From: Mediterraneibacter agrestimuris
GTDB taxonomy: Bacteria > Bacillota > Clostridia > Lachnospirales > Lachnospiraceae
Direction of reading: 5' to 3'
NCBI RefSeq assembly: GCF_943193195.1
Contig: NZ_CALPDG010000003.1
Location: 140,322 to 204,321 of the forward strand
DNA length: 64,000 nt
Below, in pieces: positions 1-8,079 of this stretch (within the stretch, counting starts at the first letter, position 1; each line of letters begins with the position of its first letter). Below the pieces are notes generated by a model. It was not told the origin of the DNA and ran no database searches. It saw nothing but the letters and a program-made list of their open reading frames with translations. A program made the position numbers and the translations under genes.

Positions 1-681
1 AGTAAAATCAACCATGCCAAAGCACAGCGCGACGATATAGCCAAATATCATACCAATCAGGATAGAAGCAAGTTTCCAGATTCCTTTTCCAAAATGGTTT
101 AAAAGTGTTACGATAGCCAAGGTGATGAACGCAACGAGCCAGTTCTGCCATGAACCATAATTCTCGCTTCCCACGCCGCCTGCCATGTAGTTGATGGCTG
201 TTGGATAAAGGGAAAGACCGATTGTAAATACAACAGTTCCAGTAATCAGCGGAGGGAAGAATCTGCGGATCTGTTTGACAAACAGTCCCACAATGATCGC
301 AACAATACCGCCGACGATCTGCGCACCCAGAATCGTTCCGACACCAAAATCCCCTGCAATTGCCTGCATGGTCGGTACATAGGCAAAACTGATACCCATG
401 ATAACCGGCAGTCCGGAACCAATCGTGAAGAAACGGGTCCGGATGAATGGAAATAGCTGCAGCAGCGTAGAGAGTGCTGACATAACAAGTGCTGCCTGAA
501 TCAGAATAATGGAATCCTGTTCAGAGAGTCCGGCAACGCCGGCAACAATGATCGGCGGTGTTACACAGCCGACGATCATTGCTACAACGTGCTGGAATGC
601 AAGCGGCGCTGCCTGTTTCATATCCGGCACACCACCGTTTAATTCAAATAATGAAGCATTGTGGGTCATATTTTTATTCAT
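1..681 (-). CDS. NCS2 family nucleobase (urate/xanthine) permease, N-terminal part
   Basis: The first 227 codons of a gene that runs off the left edge. The start at 681 is preceded by AGGAGG on the minus strand. The translation opens MNKNMTHNASLFELNGGVPD and continues through successive hydrophobic segments with the glycine-rich spacing of nucleobase:cation symporter-2 proteins (for example ITGTVVFTIGLSL). These proteins import purines such as xanthine or urate with H+ or Na+. It is the last visible gene of the minus-strand purine operon, 19 bp after the carbamate kinase gene, which favours a purine over uracil as substrate. The exact substrate cannot be read from the sequence. Confidence 0.85.
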   Translation of the reverse strand, partial: MNKNMTHNASLFELNGGVPDMKQAAPLAFQHVVAMIVGCVTPPIIVAGVAGLSEQDSIILIQAALVMSALSTLLQLFPFIRTRFFTIGSGLPVIMGISFAYVPTMQAIAGDFGVGTILGAQIVGGIVAIIVGLFVKQIRRFFPPLITGTVVFTIGLSLYPTAINYMAGGVGSENYGSWQNWLVAFITLAIVTLLNHFGKGIWKLASILIGMIFGYIVALCFGMVDFT

Positions 682-700
682 TTCACGTTACCTCCTGGGC

Positions 701-1645
701 TTATAAGCTGATTCTGGTACCGGTTGTTCCGTTGATACCATCTTTCGCCTTTTCAAGCAATGTGATCAGTGCCTGACGTCCTGGCTTGGATGCTGCAAAA
801 TCGACTGCAGCCTGTACCTTCGGAAGCATAGAACCCGGAGCGAAATGACCTTCCTCCATATACTGTTTTGCTTCGTCTACAGTGATGTTATCCAGCCATT
901 TCTCTTCCGGCTTTCCGAAGTTGATCGCTACTTTTTCAACTGCTGTAAGAATGATCAGGAAATCTGCGTCCAGATCTTTTGCCATCAGACAGCTTGCAAA
1001 GTCTTTATCGATAACAGCGCTTGCGCCCTTTAAGTGATTGCCCTGACGTGTAACAGGGATTCCGCCGCCGCCGCAGGCAATTACCAGATCTCCTGCATCG
1101 ACCATGTTGCGGATGGTTCCGATTTCCACGATTTCCTGAGGCTTTGGAGAAGCAACAACACGGCGGTAGCCACGTCCGGAGTCTTCTTTCATAATGTAAT
1201 CATATTTTTCTGCCATGACATCAGCCTCTTCCTTGGTAAGGAAACGTCCGATCGGCTTGGATGGATTCTCAAATGCAGGATCGTTTTCATCTACGCGAAC
1301 CTGTGTGATCATTGTAGCAACTGGAATATCTGTGATTCCTCGGTTTAACAATTCCTCGCGAAGAGCATTTTGCAAATCGTATCCGATGTATGCCTGACTC
1401 ATAGCTACACATACAGAAAGTGGTGTGTTTGGCTGCTTTGCATCTTCATGTGTCAGAGCGATCATCGCATTGTTGATCATACCAACTTGAGGTCCGTTGC
1501 CGTGTGCTACGACTACTTCACAGCCTTCTTCAATCAAATCTACGATAGCTTTTGCAGTAATTTTAACTGCAGCCATCTGTTCTGGCAGTGTATTGCCGAG
1601 GGCATTTCCGCCGAGGGCAATTACAATTCTTTTTTTCTTTGCCAT
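701..1645 (-). CDS. arcC: Carbamate kinase
   Basis: A 314-residue protein opening MAKKKRIVIALGGNALG, the signature of carbamate kinases, with ACGGGGIPV and the FAPGSMLPKVQAA motif further on. It makes ATP from carbamoyl phosphate and ADP, releasing ammonia and CO2. Length matches the family. It lies 89 bp downstream of the YgeW-type carbamoyltransferase gene in the same operon, so it probably uses carbamoyl phosphate released by that enzyme. This is the energy-yielding end of anaerobic purine ring breakdown. Arginine deiminase genes are not nearby, so an arginine role is less likely here. Confidence 0.93.
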   Translation of the reverse strand: MAKKKRIVIALGGNALGNTLPEQMAAVKITAKAIVDLIEEGCEVVVAHGNGPQVGMINNAMIALTHEDAKQPNTPLSVCVAMSQAYIGYDLQNALREELLNRGITDIPVATMITQVRVDENDPAFENPSKPIGRFLTKEEADVMAEKYDYIMKEDSGRGYRRVVASPKPQEIVEIGTIRNMVDAGDLVIACGGGGIPVTRQGNHLKGASAVIDKDFASCLMAKDLDADFLIILTAVEKVAINFGKPEEKWLDNITVDEAKQYMEEGHFAPGSMLPKVQAAVDFAASKPGRQALITLLEKAKDGINGTTGTRISL

Positions 1646-1691
1646 GGTAAATAAATCCTCCTCTTAGTTTAAAGTATTGATTATAAAAGAA

Positions 1692-1720
1692 GGGCACTCT
1701 GCAGCTTATTGCGAGTGCCC
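1692..1720 (-). terminator. Intercistronic hairpin between ygeW and arcC
   Basis: GGGCACTC (1692-1699) pairs with GAGTGCCC (1713-1720) around a 13-base loop. On the minus strand it is followed only by a weak T-rich stretch. It may attenuate transcription or stabilise the message rather than terminate fully. Confidence 0.45.
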
Positions 1721-1734
1721 CGAAATACATTATC

Positions 1735-2931
1735 TTACTCAAATACTCTTGCTGTAGATTTCTCTTCCAGTTTCTTGAGTACGTCAGCCGGATCTGCGAA
1801 TTTAGCAAGGAAGATCATAGCTGCGATGATGTACGGCTTGAAGCTAGCCTCTTTGTAAAGTGGATCTCTGTAACGATCAAATACAGTAGCGTCTACTTCA
1901 CCTTCTTCACAGCTTACACCAGTGATGTCAGCCGGCAGACAGTGCATGTAAAGAGCCTTTCCGTCTTTTGTTGTAGCCATAAGTTCTTCTGTACAAGCCC
2001 AGTCTTTGTGCTCTGCGTTCTGAGCCAGAAGTTCTTTTTCCAGAGCCTTGATACCTTCTGTGTCACCGTTTCCGTACAGCTCTGTACGTTTTTCCATAGC
2101 AGCAAACGGAGCCCAGCTCTTCGGATATACGATATCAGCATCTTTGAAAGCTTCAGCCATATCGTTTGTCTTTTTGAAGGAACCGCCGGATTTCTCAGCG
2201 TTAGCCTTAGCTACATTTTCAACATCTTCAAATACTTCATATCCTTCTGGATGAGCCAGAACAACATCCATTCCGAAACGTGTCATCAGACCGATGATAC
2301 CCTGCGGAACAGAAAGCGGTTTTCCATAAGACGGAGAATAAGCCCATGTCATAGCCAGTTTCTTTCCTTTCAGATTTTCAACGCCGCCAAACTCGTGAAT
2401 GATGTGAAGCATATCAGCCATAGCCTGTGTCGGGTGGTCAATATCACACTGCAGGTTAACCAGAGTAGGTTTCTGCTCAAGAATACCAGCTTTGTTTCCT
2501 TCTGTTACAGCGTCAACTACTTCGTGCATGTATGTATTACCCTTGCCGATGTACATATCGTCACGGATACCGATAACGTCAGCCATGAAGGAGATCATGT
2601 TAGCTGTCTCACGAACTGTTTCACCATGAGCAACCTGAGACTTTCCTTCGTCCAGATCCTGAACCTCAAGACCAAGCAGGTTGCAGGCAGAAGCAAAAGA
2701 GAAACGTGTACGTGTAGAGTTGTCACGGAACAGAGAAATTCCAAGACCGCTCTCGAATACTTTTGTAGAAATGTTGTTCTCTCTCATGTAACGAAGTGCA
2801 TCAGCTACTGTAAATACAGCTTCGATTTCATCGTCAGATTTTTCCCATGTAAGGAAGAAGTCACCGTTGTACATTTCTTTGAAGTTCAGTGCGTTCAATT
2901 TGTCAATATAACCCTGTAATTTTGCATCCAT
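1735..2931 (-). CDS. ygeW: Knotted carbamoyltransferase YgeW
   Basis: A 398-residue aspartate/ornithine carbamoyltransferase-fold protein. The phosphate-binding loop appears as FRDNSTRTRFSF (about residues 108-119), with HPTQAMADM in the middle and MHCLPAD near the C-terminus. Full length is close to the YgeW family. Genomic studies of anaerobic urate degraders link YgeW to purine-derived carbamoyl transfer; the physiological substrate is not settled. The start at 2931 follows AGGAGGA. It sits between ygeY and the carbamate kinase gene, which fits a phosphorolytic reaction giving carbamoyl phosphate. Confidence 0.93.
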   Translation of the reverse strand: MDAKLQGYIDKLNALNFKEMYNGDFFLTWEKSDDEIEAVFTVADALRYMRENNISTKVFESGLGISLFRDNSTRTRFSFASACNLLGLEVQDLDEGKSQVAHGETVRETANMISFMADVIGIRDDMYIGKGNTYMHEVVDAVTEGNKAGILEQKPTLVNLQCDIDHPTQAMADMLHIIHEFGGVENLKGKKLAMTWAYSPSYGKPLSVPQGIIGLMTRFGMDVVLAHPEGYEVFEDVENVAKANAEKSGGSFKKTNDMAEAFKDADIVYPKSWAPFAAMEKRTELYGNGDTEGIKALEKELLAQNAEHKDWACTEELMATTKDGKALYMHCLPADITGVSCEEGEVDATVFDRYRDPLYKEASFKPYIIAAMIFLAKFADPADVLKKLEEKSTARVFE

Positions 2932-3036
2932 TTTAATAATCCTCCTGATTTGTTAATAATTAAATTTGGTTTCTTATCTCTTCTAAAGAGACTGGTTTCC
3001 GATGCAGGAAACCAGCTCTTTGAATTCAATTGTGAA

Positions 3037-4347
3037 CTATTTTACGTAGCACTTCGGAAGAGCAGCGTAAACAGCAGCGCATGTTACCAGATCCTGTTTC
3101 CATGTCTTTTCGTTCGGTGCATGAGCCTGAGCCTCTGCTCCAGGTCCAAATCCAATACAAGGAATTCCGTTACGTCCCATAATAGACACACCGTTTGTGG
3201 AGAATGTCCATTTGTCTGTCAGCGGACGGCTCGTACGCATTTCAAGAGTTTCAGCAGCGCCGATTCTCTGGTCTCCGTACAGACCTGTGTAAGCTTCTTC
3301 AAGAGCCTTTGTTACAGCGTGATCTTTCGGAATCGCCCATGTCGGGAAGTAGCACTCAATCTCATATACACATCCTGTGTAAGACGGTCTGTCATAGTTG
3401 TACATAGAAACTGTGACGTCATCGCCGTATTTCTTAACATTCGGCAGGTTGCGGATCTCGTCCAGACAGCTTTCCCATGTCTCTCCGAATGTCATACGAC
3501 GGTCCAGAGATACCGCACAGGAGTCAGCAACTGCACAACGGCTCGGAGATGTGTAGAAAATCTGGGATGTGGTAACAGTTCCGCGTCCAAGGAAACGAGC
3601 CTCTTCCCAATCCGGGTTGTATTTCGGGTTGAGCATCTTAACAAGTCCCTTGATTTCTGTCTCATCAGCGTCATCATTTTCATTCAGGGCACGAACATCC
3701 TGAAGAATATCAGCCATCTTGTAGATTGCATTGTCTCCACGCTCCGGAGCAGAACCATGACAGGAAACACCCTTCACATCAATACGGATTTCCATACGTC
3801 CTCTCTGTCCGCGGTAGATACCGCCGTCTGTAGGCTCTGTAGATACAACGAATTCAGGGCGAACCTTATCTTCGTTGATGATGTACTGCCAGCAGAGTCC
3901 GTCACAGTCTTCTTCCTGAACGGTTCCGACTACCATGATCTTGCATCCTTCTGGAATAAGATCCTGCTCTTTCATGATCTTAGCGCCGTATACAGCAGAT
4001 ACGATACCGCCACACTGGTCAGATACACCGCGTCCGCCGATTTCTGTTTCTGTTTCATATCCCTCGTACGGATCGAATGTCCAGTTGTCGATATTACCAA
4101 TACCAACTGTATCGATATGAGCGTCAAATGCGATGATTCTGTCGCCTGTTCCCATGTAACCGATTACGTTGCCCTGTGGATCAATTACAACATCATCGAA
4201 GTCCAGTTTTCTCATCTCAGCAGCAATTGTCTCAATATGAGCACGCTCATCACAGCTTTCTCCCGGGTTTTTTACGATTGCACGCAGGAATGCGGTCATA
4301 TCTTTCTCATATCCCTGTGCAGCTTCTTTGATTCTGTTCAAATCCAT
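3037..4347 (-). CDS. ygeY: YgeY family selenium-metabolism-linked hydrolase (M20 peptidase fold)
   Basis: A 436-residue zinc-dependent amidohydrolase of the M20/ArgE/DapE superfamily. Metal-site motifs are visible: FDAHIDTVG (about residue 74), [24 protein letters not shown] and STEPTDGG. The family co-occurs with selenium-dependent molybdenum hydroxylases and is part of urate catabolic clusters, where it probably cleaves an amide or carbamoyl intermediate of the opened purine. It is separated by 54 bp from ygeX upstream and 105 bp from ygeW downstream, consistent with one transcript. Confidence 0.93.
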   Translation of the reverse strand: MDLNRIKEAAQGYEKDMTAFLRAIVKNPGESCDERAHIETIAAEMRKLDFDDVVIDPQGNVIGYMGTGDRIIAFDAHIDTVGIGNIDNWTFDPYEGYETETEIGGRGVSDQCGGIVSAVYGAKIMKEQDLIPEGCKIMVVGTVQEEDCDGLCWQYIINEDKVRPEFVVSTEPTDGGIYRGQRGRMEIRIDVKGVSCHGSAPERGDNAIYKMADILQDVRALNENDDADETEIKGLVKMLNPKYNPDWEEARFLGRGTVTTSQIFYTSPSRCAVADSCAVSLDRRMTFGETWESCLDEIRNLPNVKKYGDDVTVSMYNYDRPSYTGCVYEIECYFPTWAIPKDHAVTKALEEAYTGLYGDQRIGAAETLEMRTSRPLTDKWTFSTNGVSIMGRNGIPCIGFGPGAEAQAHAPNEKTWKQDLVTCAAVYAALPKCYVK

Positions 4348-4401
4348 TGTTTTGTTCTCCTTTTCTTTTTAAATAAATTGTTTATATGTAACGTTTAAAT
4401 C

Positions 4402-5607
4402 TTACATTTCATTTCCGTCCCAAACGATAGATTTATAACGGTCCGGATCGGTATCACCTTCTGTAGAGAAGAGCAGTACCTTAGAATCTTTGTTCAGTCC
4501 GAGATGTTCTCTTAACTCTTTGTACTCATCCATCATCATGATACATGCCAGAGTTCCGAACGGAGCGGCTCCGGATTCGCCGGAAGTTACTGCCGGATCT
4601 CCCTTAACCGGAGCTGCCAGCATTCTCATTCCCTTTGCAGCTACCCAGTCAGGAGCAGCGATAAATGTATCTACGTGGTTCTTCAGGATATCCCAGGAAA
4701 TTGTGTTCGGTTCACCACATGCAAGACCAGCCATGATGGTTACCATGTCCCCGTCTACAATCTGGATGCTTCCATCTCCGAGAGCAGCGCCCTTGTACAG
4801 ACATGCAGCAGCTTCAGCTTCTACAACTACAACCTTCGGAGGATTCTCCGGATAACGGTTGGCAAAGAATCCCTGAACAGCTCCTGCAAGAGAACCAACA
4901 CCTGCCTGAATGAATACATGCGTCGGTCTGTCACAGCCATATTCGCCAAGCTGATCGTTCGCTTCCATAGCCATGGTTCCATATCCCTGCATAATCCATG
5001 CCGGAATCTCTTCGTAACCATCCCATGCGGTATCCTGTACCATAACACCGTTTTCTGTCTTCATAGCCATGTCGTTTGCCATGCGGACACATTCGTCATA
5101 GTTTACTTCTTCAATAGTAGCAACAGCGTTTTCAGCAAGGATATTGTTCAGCCGTGTCTGTGTGGAACCCTTCGGCATCAGGACAACAGATTTCTGCCCC
5201 AGCTTGTTAGCGGCCCATGCAACACCACGTCCGTGATTACCGTCTGTAGCAGTAAAGAATGTTGCCTGACCGAATTCTTCTCTCAACTTATCAGAAGTCA
5301 GTACATTGTATGGAAGTTCGGAGACATCTTTACCAGTCTGCTGTGCAATGTAGCGCGCCATTGCAAAAGAACCACCCAATACCTTAAAAGCATTCAGACC
5401 GAAGCGGTAAGACTCATCTTTGATATAAACCTCACCAAGTCCGAGTAAGTCTGCCATTTTTGCAAGCTTTGTAAGCGGTGTTACGCTGTACTGAGGGAAG
5501 CTCTCGTGAAATGCGCGAGCTTTTGCAATTTCATCAAGCGCCATAACTTTCAGATTTGCATCATCTGTCTTTGGCATTTGATTGACTGCCCATTTGATTG
5601 TTTCCAT
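4402..5607 (-). CDS. ygeX: Diaminopropionate ammonia-lyase (YgeX)
   Basis: A 401-residue fold-type II PLP enzyme. The PLP lysine lies in SYRFGLNAFKVLGGSFA (about residues 66-82). A phosphate-binding glycine/asparagine loop appears as TDGNHGRGVAW, and the C-terminal part has TSGESGAAPFG. It splits 2,3-diaminopropionate into pyruvate and ammonia, feeding purine-derived carbon into central metabolism. Length and motifs match the family. It is the first enzyme gene of the minus-strand operon, 76 bp after the regulator gene. Confidence 0.93.
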   Translation of the reverse strand: METIKWAVNQMPKTDDANLKVMALDEIAKARAFHESFPQYSVTPLTKLAKMADLLGLGEVYIKDESYRFGLNAFKVLGGSFAMARYIAQQTGKDVSELPYNVLTSDKLREEFGQATFFTATDGNHGRGVAWAANKLGQKSVVLMPKGSTQTRLNNILAENAVATIEEVNYDECVRMANDMAMKTENGVMVQDTAWDGYEEIPAWIMQGYGTMAMEANDQLGEYGCDRPTHVFIQAGVGSLAGAVQGFFANRYPENPPKVVVVEAEAAACLYKGAALGDGSIQIVDGDMVTIMAGLACGEPNTISWDILKNHVDTFIAAPDWVAAKGMRMLAAPVKGDPAVTSGESGAAPFGTLACIMMMDEYKELREHLGLNKDSKVLLFSTEGDTDPDRYKSIVWDGNEM

Positions 5608-5683
5608 GTTGAAAAACCTCCTTAAAATAAAATGATGTGTAAAAAAATAAGAAATTTGCTGGCTGATTTTTCTCAGTCAGTAG

Positions 5684-6349
5684 TTACCGGTTCCCTGCGT
5701 CCATGTAATTATAAAGTGTAAATTTTGAAATTTCTAAGAGTGAAGCAACACGGTCGCCTGATTTTGTAATCAGGAATGCTCCGGCATTGTTCAGGAACTG
5801 GACGACTTTAATTTTGTCTTCCTTGTTCATTGCGGCAACTGGTTTGCCGACCAGAGTCAGCGCCTGTTCGATCAGCGAGTCAAGCAAGTCTGTTACATTG
5901 TGAAGGATCTGCTGCGGCTGTGAATCATTGTCTGTGTGACCGTTCTCCAGAACCTGTGCTTCCTTCTGAGTAGTGACAAGTGAGTGAACCGCACTTTCTA
6001 TAGAAAGAAGAGCAGTGATGTCGTAGTTCAATGCAAAAATGTACTCTACCTTGCCGTTGTCTCCTCTGATAAACATTGTACTTGACTTCAGAATCCGTCC
6101 GTCCTCTGTTTTCGTAAGATAGGAGAGACGGTCTTTAATCCTGGCAGGATCCTTACTGAGTGTGTCGAATACGACACGGGAAGGTCCATCGCCAAGTTTC
6201 CGTCCTGTAACGTGTCCGTTTTCGATATGTACAACGGAATGCTCAAGCTTTTCTGCCGTGAGGTCATGGATGACGATTTCGCAGGAATCGCCAAACTGAA
6301 TTGCAAGACCATGAGCAAGTTGGATAAGTAAGTCTAGTCGTTTTCCCAT
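5684..6349 (-). CDS. YheO-like PAS/HTH transcriptional regulator of the purine operons
   Basis: A 221-residue protein with a YheO-like PAS domain in the N-terminal half (CEIVIHDL, then GRILKSSTMFIRGDNGKVEYIFALNYD) and a C-terminal helix-turn-helix (residues about 170-218, GDRVASLLEISKFTLYNYMD). Members such as DauR sense small metabolites and control catabolic operons. It is the first gene of the minus-strand operon and lies beside the divergent promoter region. It is the best candidate to bind the inverted repeat there; the ligand, perhaps a purine product, is inferred only. Confidence 0.85.
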   Translation of the reverse strand: MGKRLDLLIQLAHGLAIQFGDSCEIVIHDLTAEKLEHSVVHIENGHVTGRKLGDGPSRVVFDTLSKDPARIKDRLSYLTKTEDGRILKSSTMFIRGDNGKVEYIFALNYDITALLSIESAVHSLVTTQKEAQVLENGHTDNDSQPQQILHNVTDLLDSLIEQALTLVGKPVAAMNKEDKIKVVQFLNNAGAFLITKSGDRVASLLEISKFTLYNYMDAGNR

Positions 6350-6410
6350 AAGTCATTTTCCTTTCTTCGGGACGGATAAAATATCCTGTTTCTTGTTTGC
6401 TTCTAAATCC

Positions 6411-6438
6411 ACTATACCACAAAAAAAATGAAAATCAA
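6411..6438 (-). promoter_or_regulatory. Sigma-A promoter for the minus-strand purine operon
   Basis: On the minus strand TTGATT (6433-6438) and TATAGT (6411-6416) are 16 bp apart. Transcription would start near 6404, about 55 nt before the regulator start codon. Confidence 0.6.
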
Positions 6439-6442
6439 TACC

Positions 6443-6485
6443 TTTTCTAAAAATTTTTTAGATATTCTCAAATTTTTTTAGAAAA
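6443..6485. promoter_or_regulatory. Inverted-repeat operator between the divergent purine promoters
   Basis: TTTTCTAAAAA (6443-6453) and its exact complement TTTTTAGAAAA (6475-6485) lie between the two -35 boxes. The same 11-mer, TTTTTAGAAAA, recurs at 6713-6723, touching the ssnA ribosome site. Three matching half-sites in one control region suggest an operator for the neighbouring PAS/HTH regulator. Low-complexity A/T content is a caution. Confidence 0.5.
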
Positions 6486-6489
6486 CGGC

Positions 6490-6518
6490 TTGCTTTTCTT
6501 ATTACATGATGGTATATT
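6490..6518 (+). promoter_or_regulatory. Sigma-A promoter for the ssnA-ygfK operon
   Basis: TTGCTT (6490-6495), a 17-bp spacer and TATATT (6513-6518). Transcription would begin near 6525, leaving a leader of about 210 nt before ssnA. Confidence 0.6.
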
Positions 6519-6524
6519 AAATGT

Positions 6525-6736
6525 AACGGAAGTGCTCCTGCATGGAAATGATGGGCAGTATTTCGACAAAAGACAATACAAAATATAGTGCGACGTGCAA
6601 GGGATGTATTCTTGTAGAATTTGTATGCCTTCGCTGGCAGATGCCGCCAACGATAAAGTTAAGGCTCTTTTGTGAAGAAACATTTTGTGGAGAAGACTCC
6701 ATAAAGGAAAATTTTTTAGAAAAGGAGACGAAGAGT
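6525..6736 (+). promoter_or_regulatory. Long 5' leader of ssnA, possibly structured
   Basis: About 210 nt lie between the predicted start of transcription and the ssnA start codon without a convincing reading frame. Short complementary pairs are visible: ATTCT/AGAAT, GCCTT/AAGGC, and TGGC/GCCA nested within the latter (about 6625-6672). No known riboswitch class was recognised. The leader ends in a copy of the TTTTTAGAAAA half-site. Confidence 0.35.
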
Positions 6737-8068
6737 ATGCTGATTTTAGGAAATGGCAGATTAGTCACACGTGACGAGAAGAATCCGTATCTGGAGAATG
6801 GCGCTGTAGCAATCGATGGAACTACTATTGCAAAAGTAGGGACTATGGAAGAAGTGAAAGCAGCTTATCCGGATGCAGAGTTTATTGATGCGAAAGGAAA
6901 GGTTATCATGCCGGCATTCATCAATGCACATGAGCATATCTACAGTTCTTTCGCGAGAGGATTGTCTATCAACGGTTATAATCCGAATGGTTTCCTCGAC
7001 ATTCTGGATGGAATGTGGTGGACGATCGACCGCAATCTGACGTTAAAGGATACTTATTTAAGTGCAATGGCTACTTATGTAGATTGTATCCGTAATGGCG
7101 TAACAACTATTTTTGACCATCACGCAAGTTTTGGTTCTATTGAAGGCTCCCTGTTTGAAATTGAAAAAGCGGCAAAAGAAGCAGGTGTGCGCTCCTGTCT
7201 GTGTTACGAAATCTCTGACAGAGACGGAATGGATAAGGCAAGAGCTTCAGTTATGGAAAATGCTGAATTTATTCGTCATGCATTAAAGGATGATACAGGA
7301 ATGATCGCAGGAATGATGGGAATGCACGCACAGTTCACCATCTCTGACGAAACGATGGAGCTGGCGGCAGCTAATAAGCCGGAAGAAGTAGGATACCATA
7401 TCCATGTTGCAGAAGGCATCGAAGATCTGCACCATTGTCTGAAACATTACGGCAAACGTATCGTAGACAGACTGATGGATCACGGCATTCTGGGAGAGAA
7501 GACTTTGCTTGGACACTGCATCTACATCAATGAGCATGAGATGGATCTGATCAAGGATACAGACACGATGGTCGTACATAATCCAGAATCCAATATGGGC
7601 AATGCATGTGGGTGTCCTCCGACTATGCACATTGTACATAAGGGAATTCTGACAGGTCTTGGAACTGACGGATATACTCATGACATGACAGAGTCTTATA
7701 AAGTGGCAAATGTGCTGCATAAGCACAACCTGTGTGATGCCAATGCATCATGGGGTGAGGTTCCTCAGATGTTGTTTGAAGGCAACGCCAAGATTGCAAA
7801 CCGTTACTTCAAGCAGGAGACAGGTGTATTGAAGGAAGGCGCAGCAGGAGATGTGATCATCGTAGATTATAATCCGCTGACACCATTCCACGCAGGCAAC
7901 ATCAACAGCCATGTATTGTTTGGGATGACCGGAAGAGATGTTGTGACAACTGTTGCAAACGGTAAGGTTCTTATGAAGGATCGTGAGCTTCTTCATATTG
8001 ATGCAGACAAGGTGATGGCAGACTGCCGTCAGGCTGCAAAAGAGTTGGCTGATAGAATCAATGGATAA
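6737..8068 (+). CDS. ssnA: Putative aminohydrolase SsnA
   Basis: A 443-residue amidohydrolase-superfamily enzyme. The start at 6737 follows AAAGGAG; in-frame codons farther upstream lie in the leader and lack a ribosome site. Metal ligands are visible in NAHEHIYSSFARG, then DHHAS, HIHVAEG and GLGTDGYTHDM. SsnA deaminates or opens a purine-derived ring in selenium-linked clusters and is required for growth on urate in several gut anaerobes according to published work; its exact reaction is not evident from sequence. It heads the plus-strand operon, 11 bp before ygfK. Confidence 0.93.
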   Translation: MLILGNGRLVTRDEKNPYLENGAVAIDGTTIAKVGTMEEVKAAYPDAEFIDAKGKVIMPAFINAHEHIYSSFARGLSINGYNPNGFLDILDGMWWTIDRNLTLKDTYLSAMATYVDCIRNGVTTIFDHHASFGSIEGSLFEIEKAAKEAGVRSCLCYEISDRDGMDKARASVMENAEFIRHALKDDTGMIAGMMGMHAQFTISDETMELAAANKPEEVGYHIHVAEGIEDLHHCLKHYGKRIVDRLMDHGILGEKTLLGHCIYINEHEMDLIKDTDTMVVHNPESNMGNACGCPPTMHIVHKGILTGLGTDGYTHDMTESYKVANVLHKHNLCDANASWGEVPQMLFEGNAKIANRYFKQETGVLKEGAAGDVIIVDYNPLTPFHAGNINSHVLFGMTGRDVVTTVANGKVLMKDRELLHIDADKVMADCRQAAKELADRING

Positions 8069-8079
8069 GGAGAAAAAAC

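Noticed and set aside
1942..2919. Plus-strand open frame opposite ygeW
   Set aside because: Mirror frame of a well-conserved carbamoyltransferase gene; no motif and no start signal.
2950..4398. Long plus-strand open frame opposite ygeY
   Set aside because: It is antisense to a clear M20 hydrolase gene, has no ribosome site, and its translation is cysteine/serine-rich with no recognisable motif.
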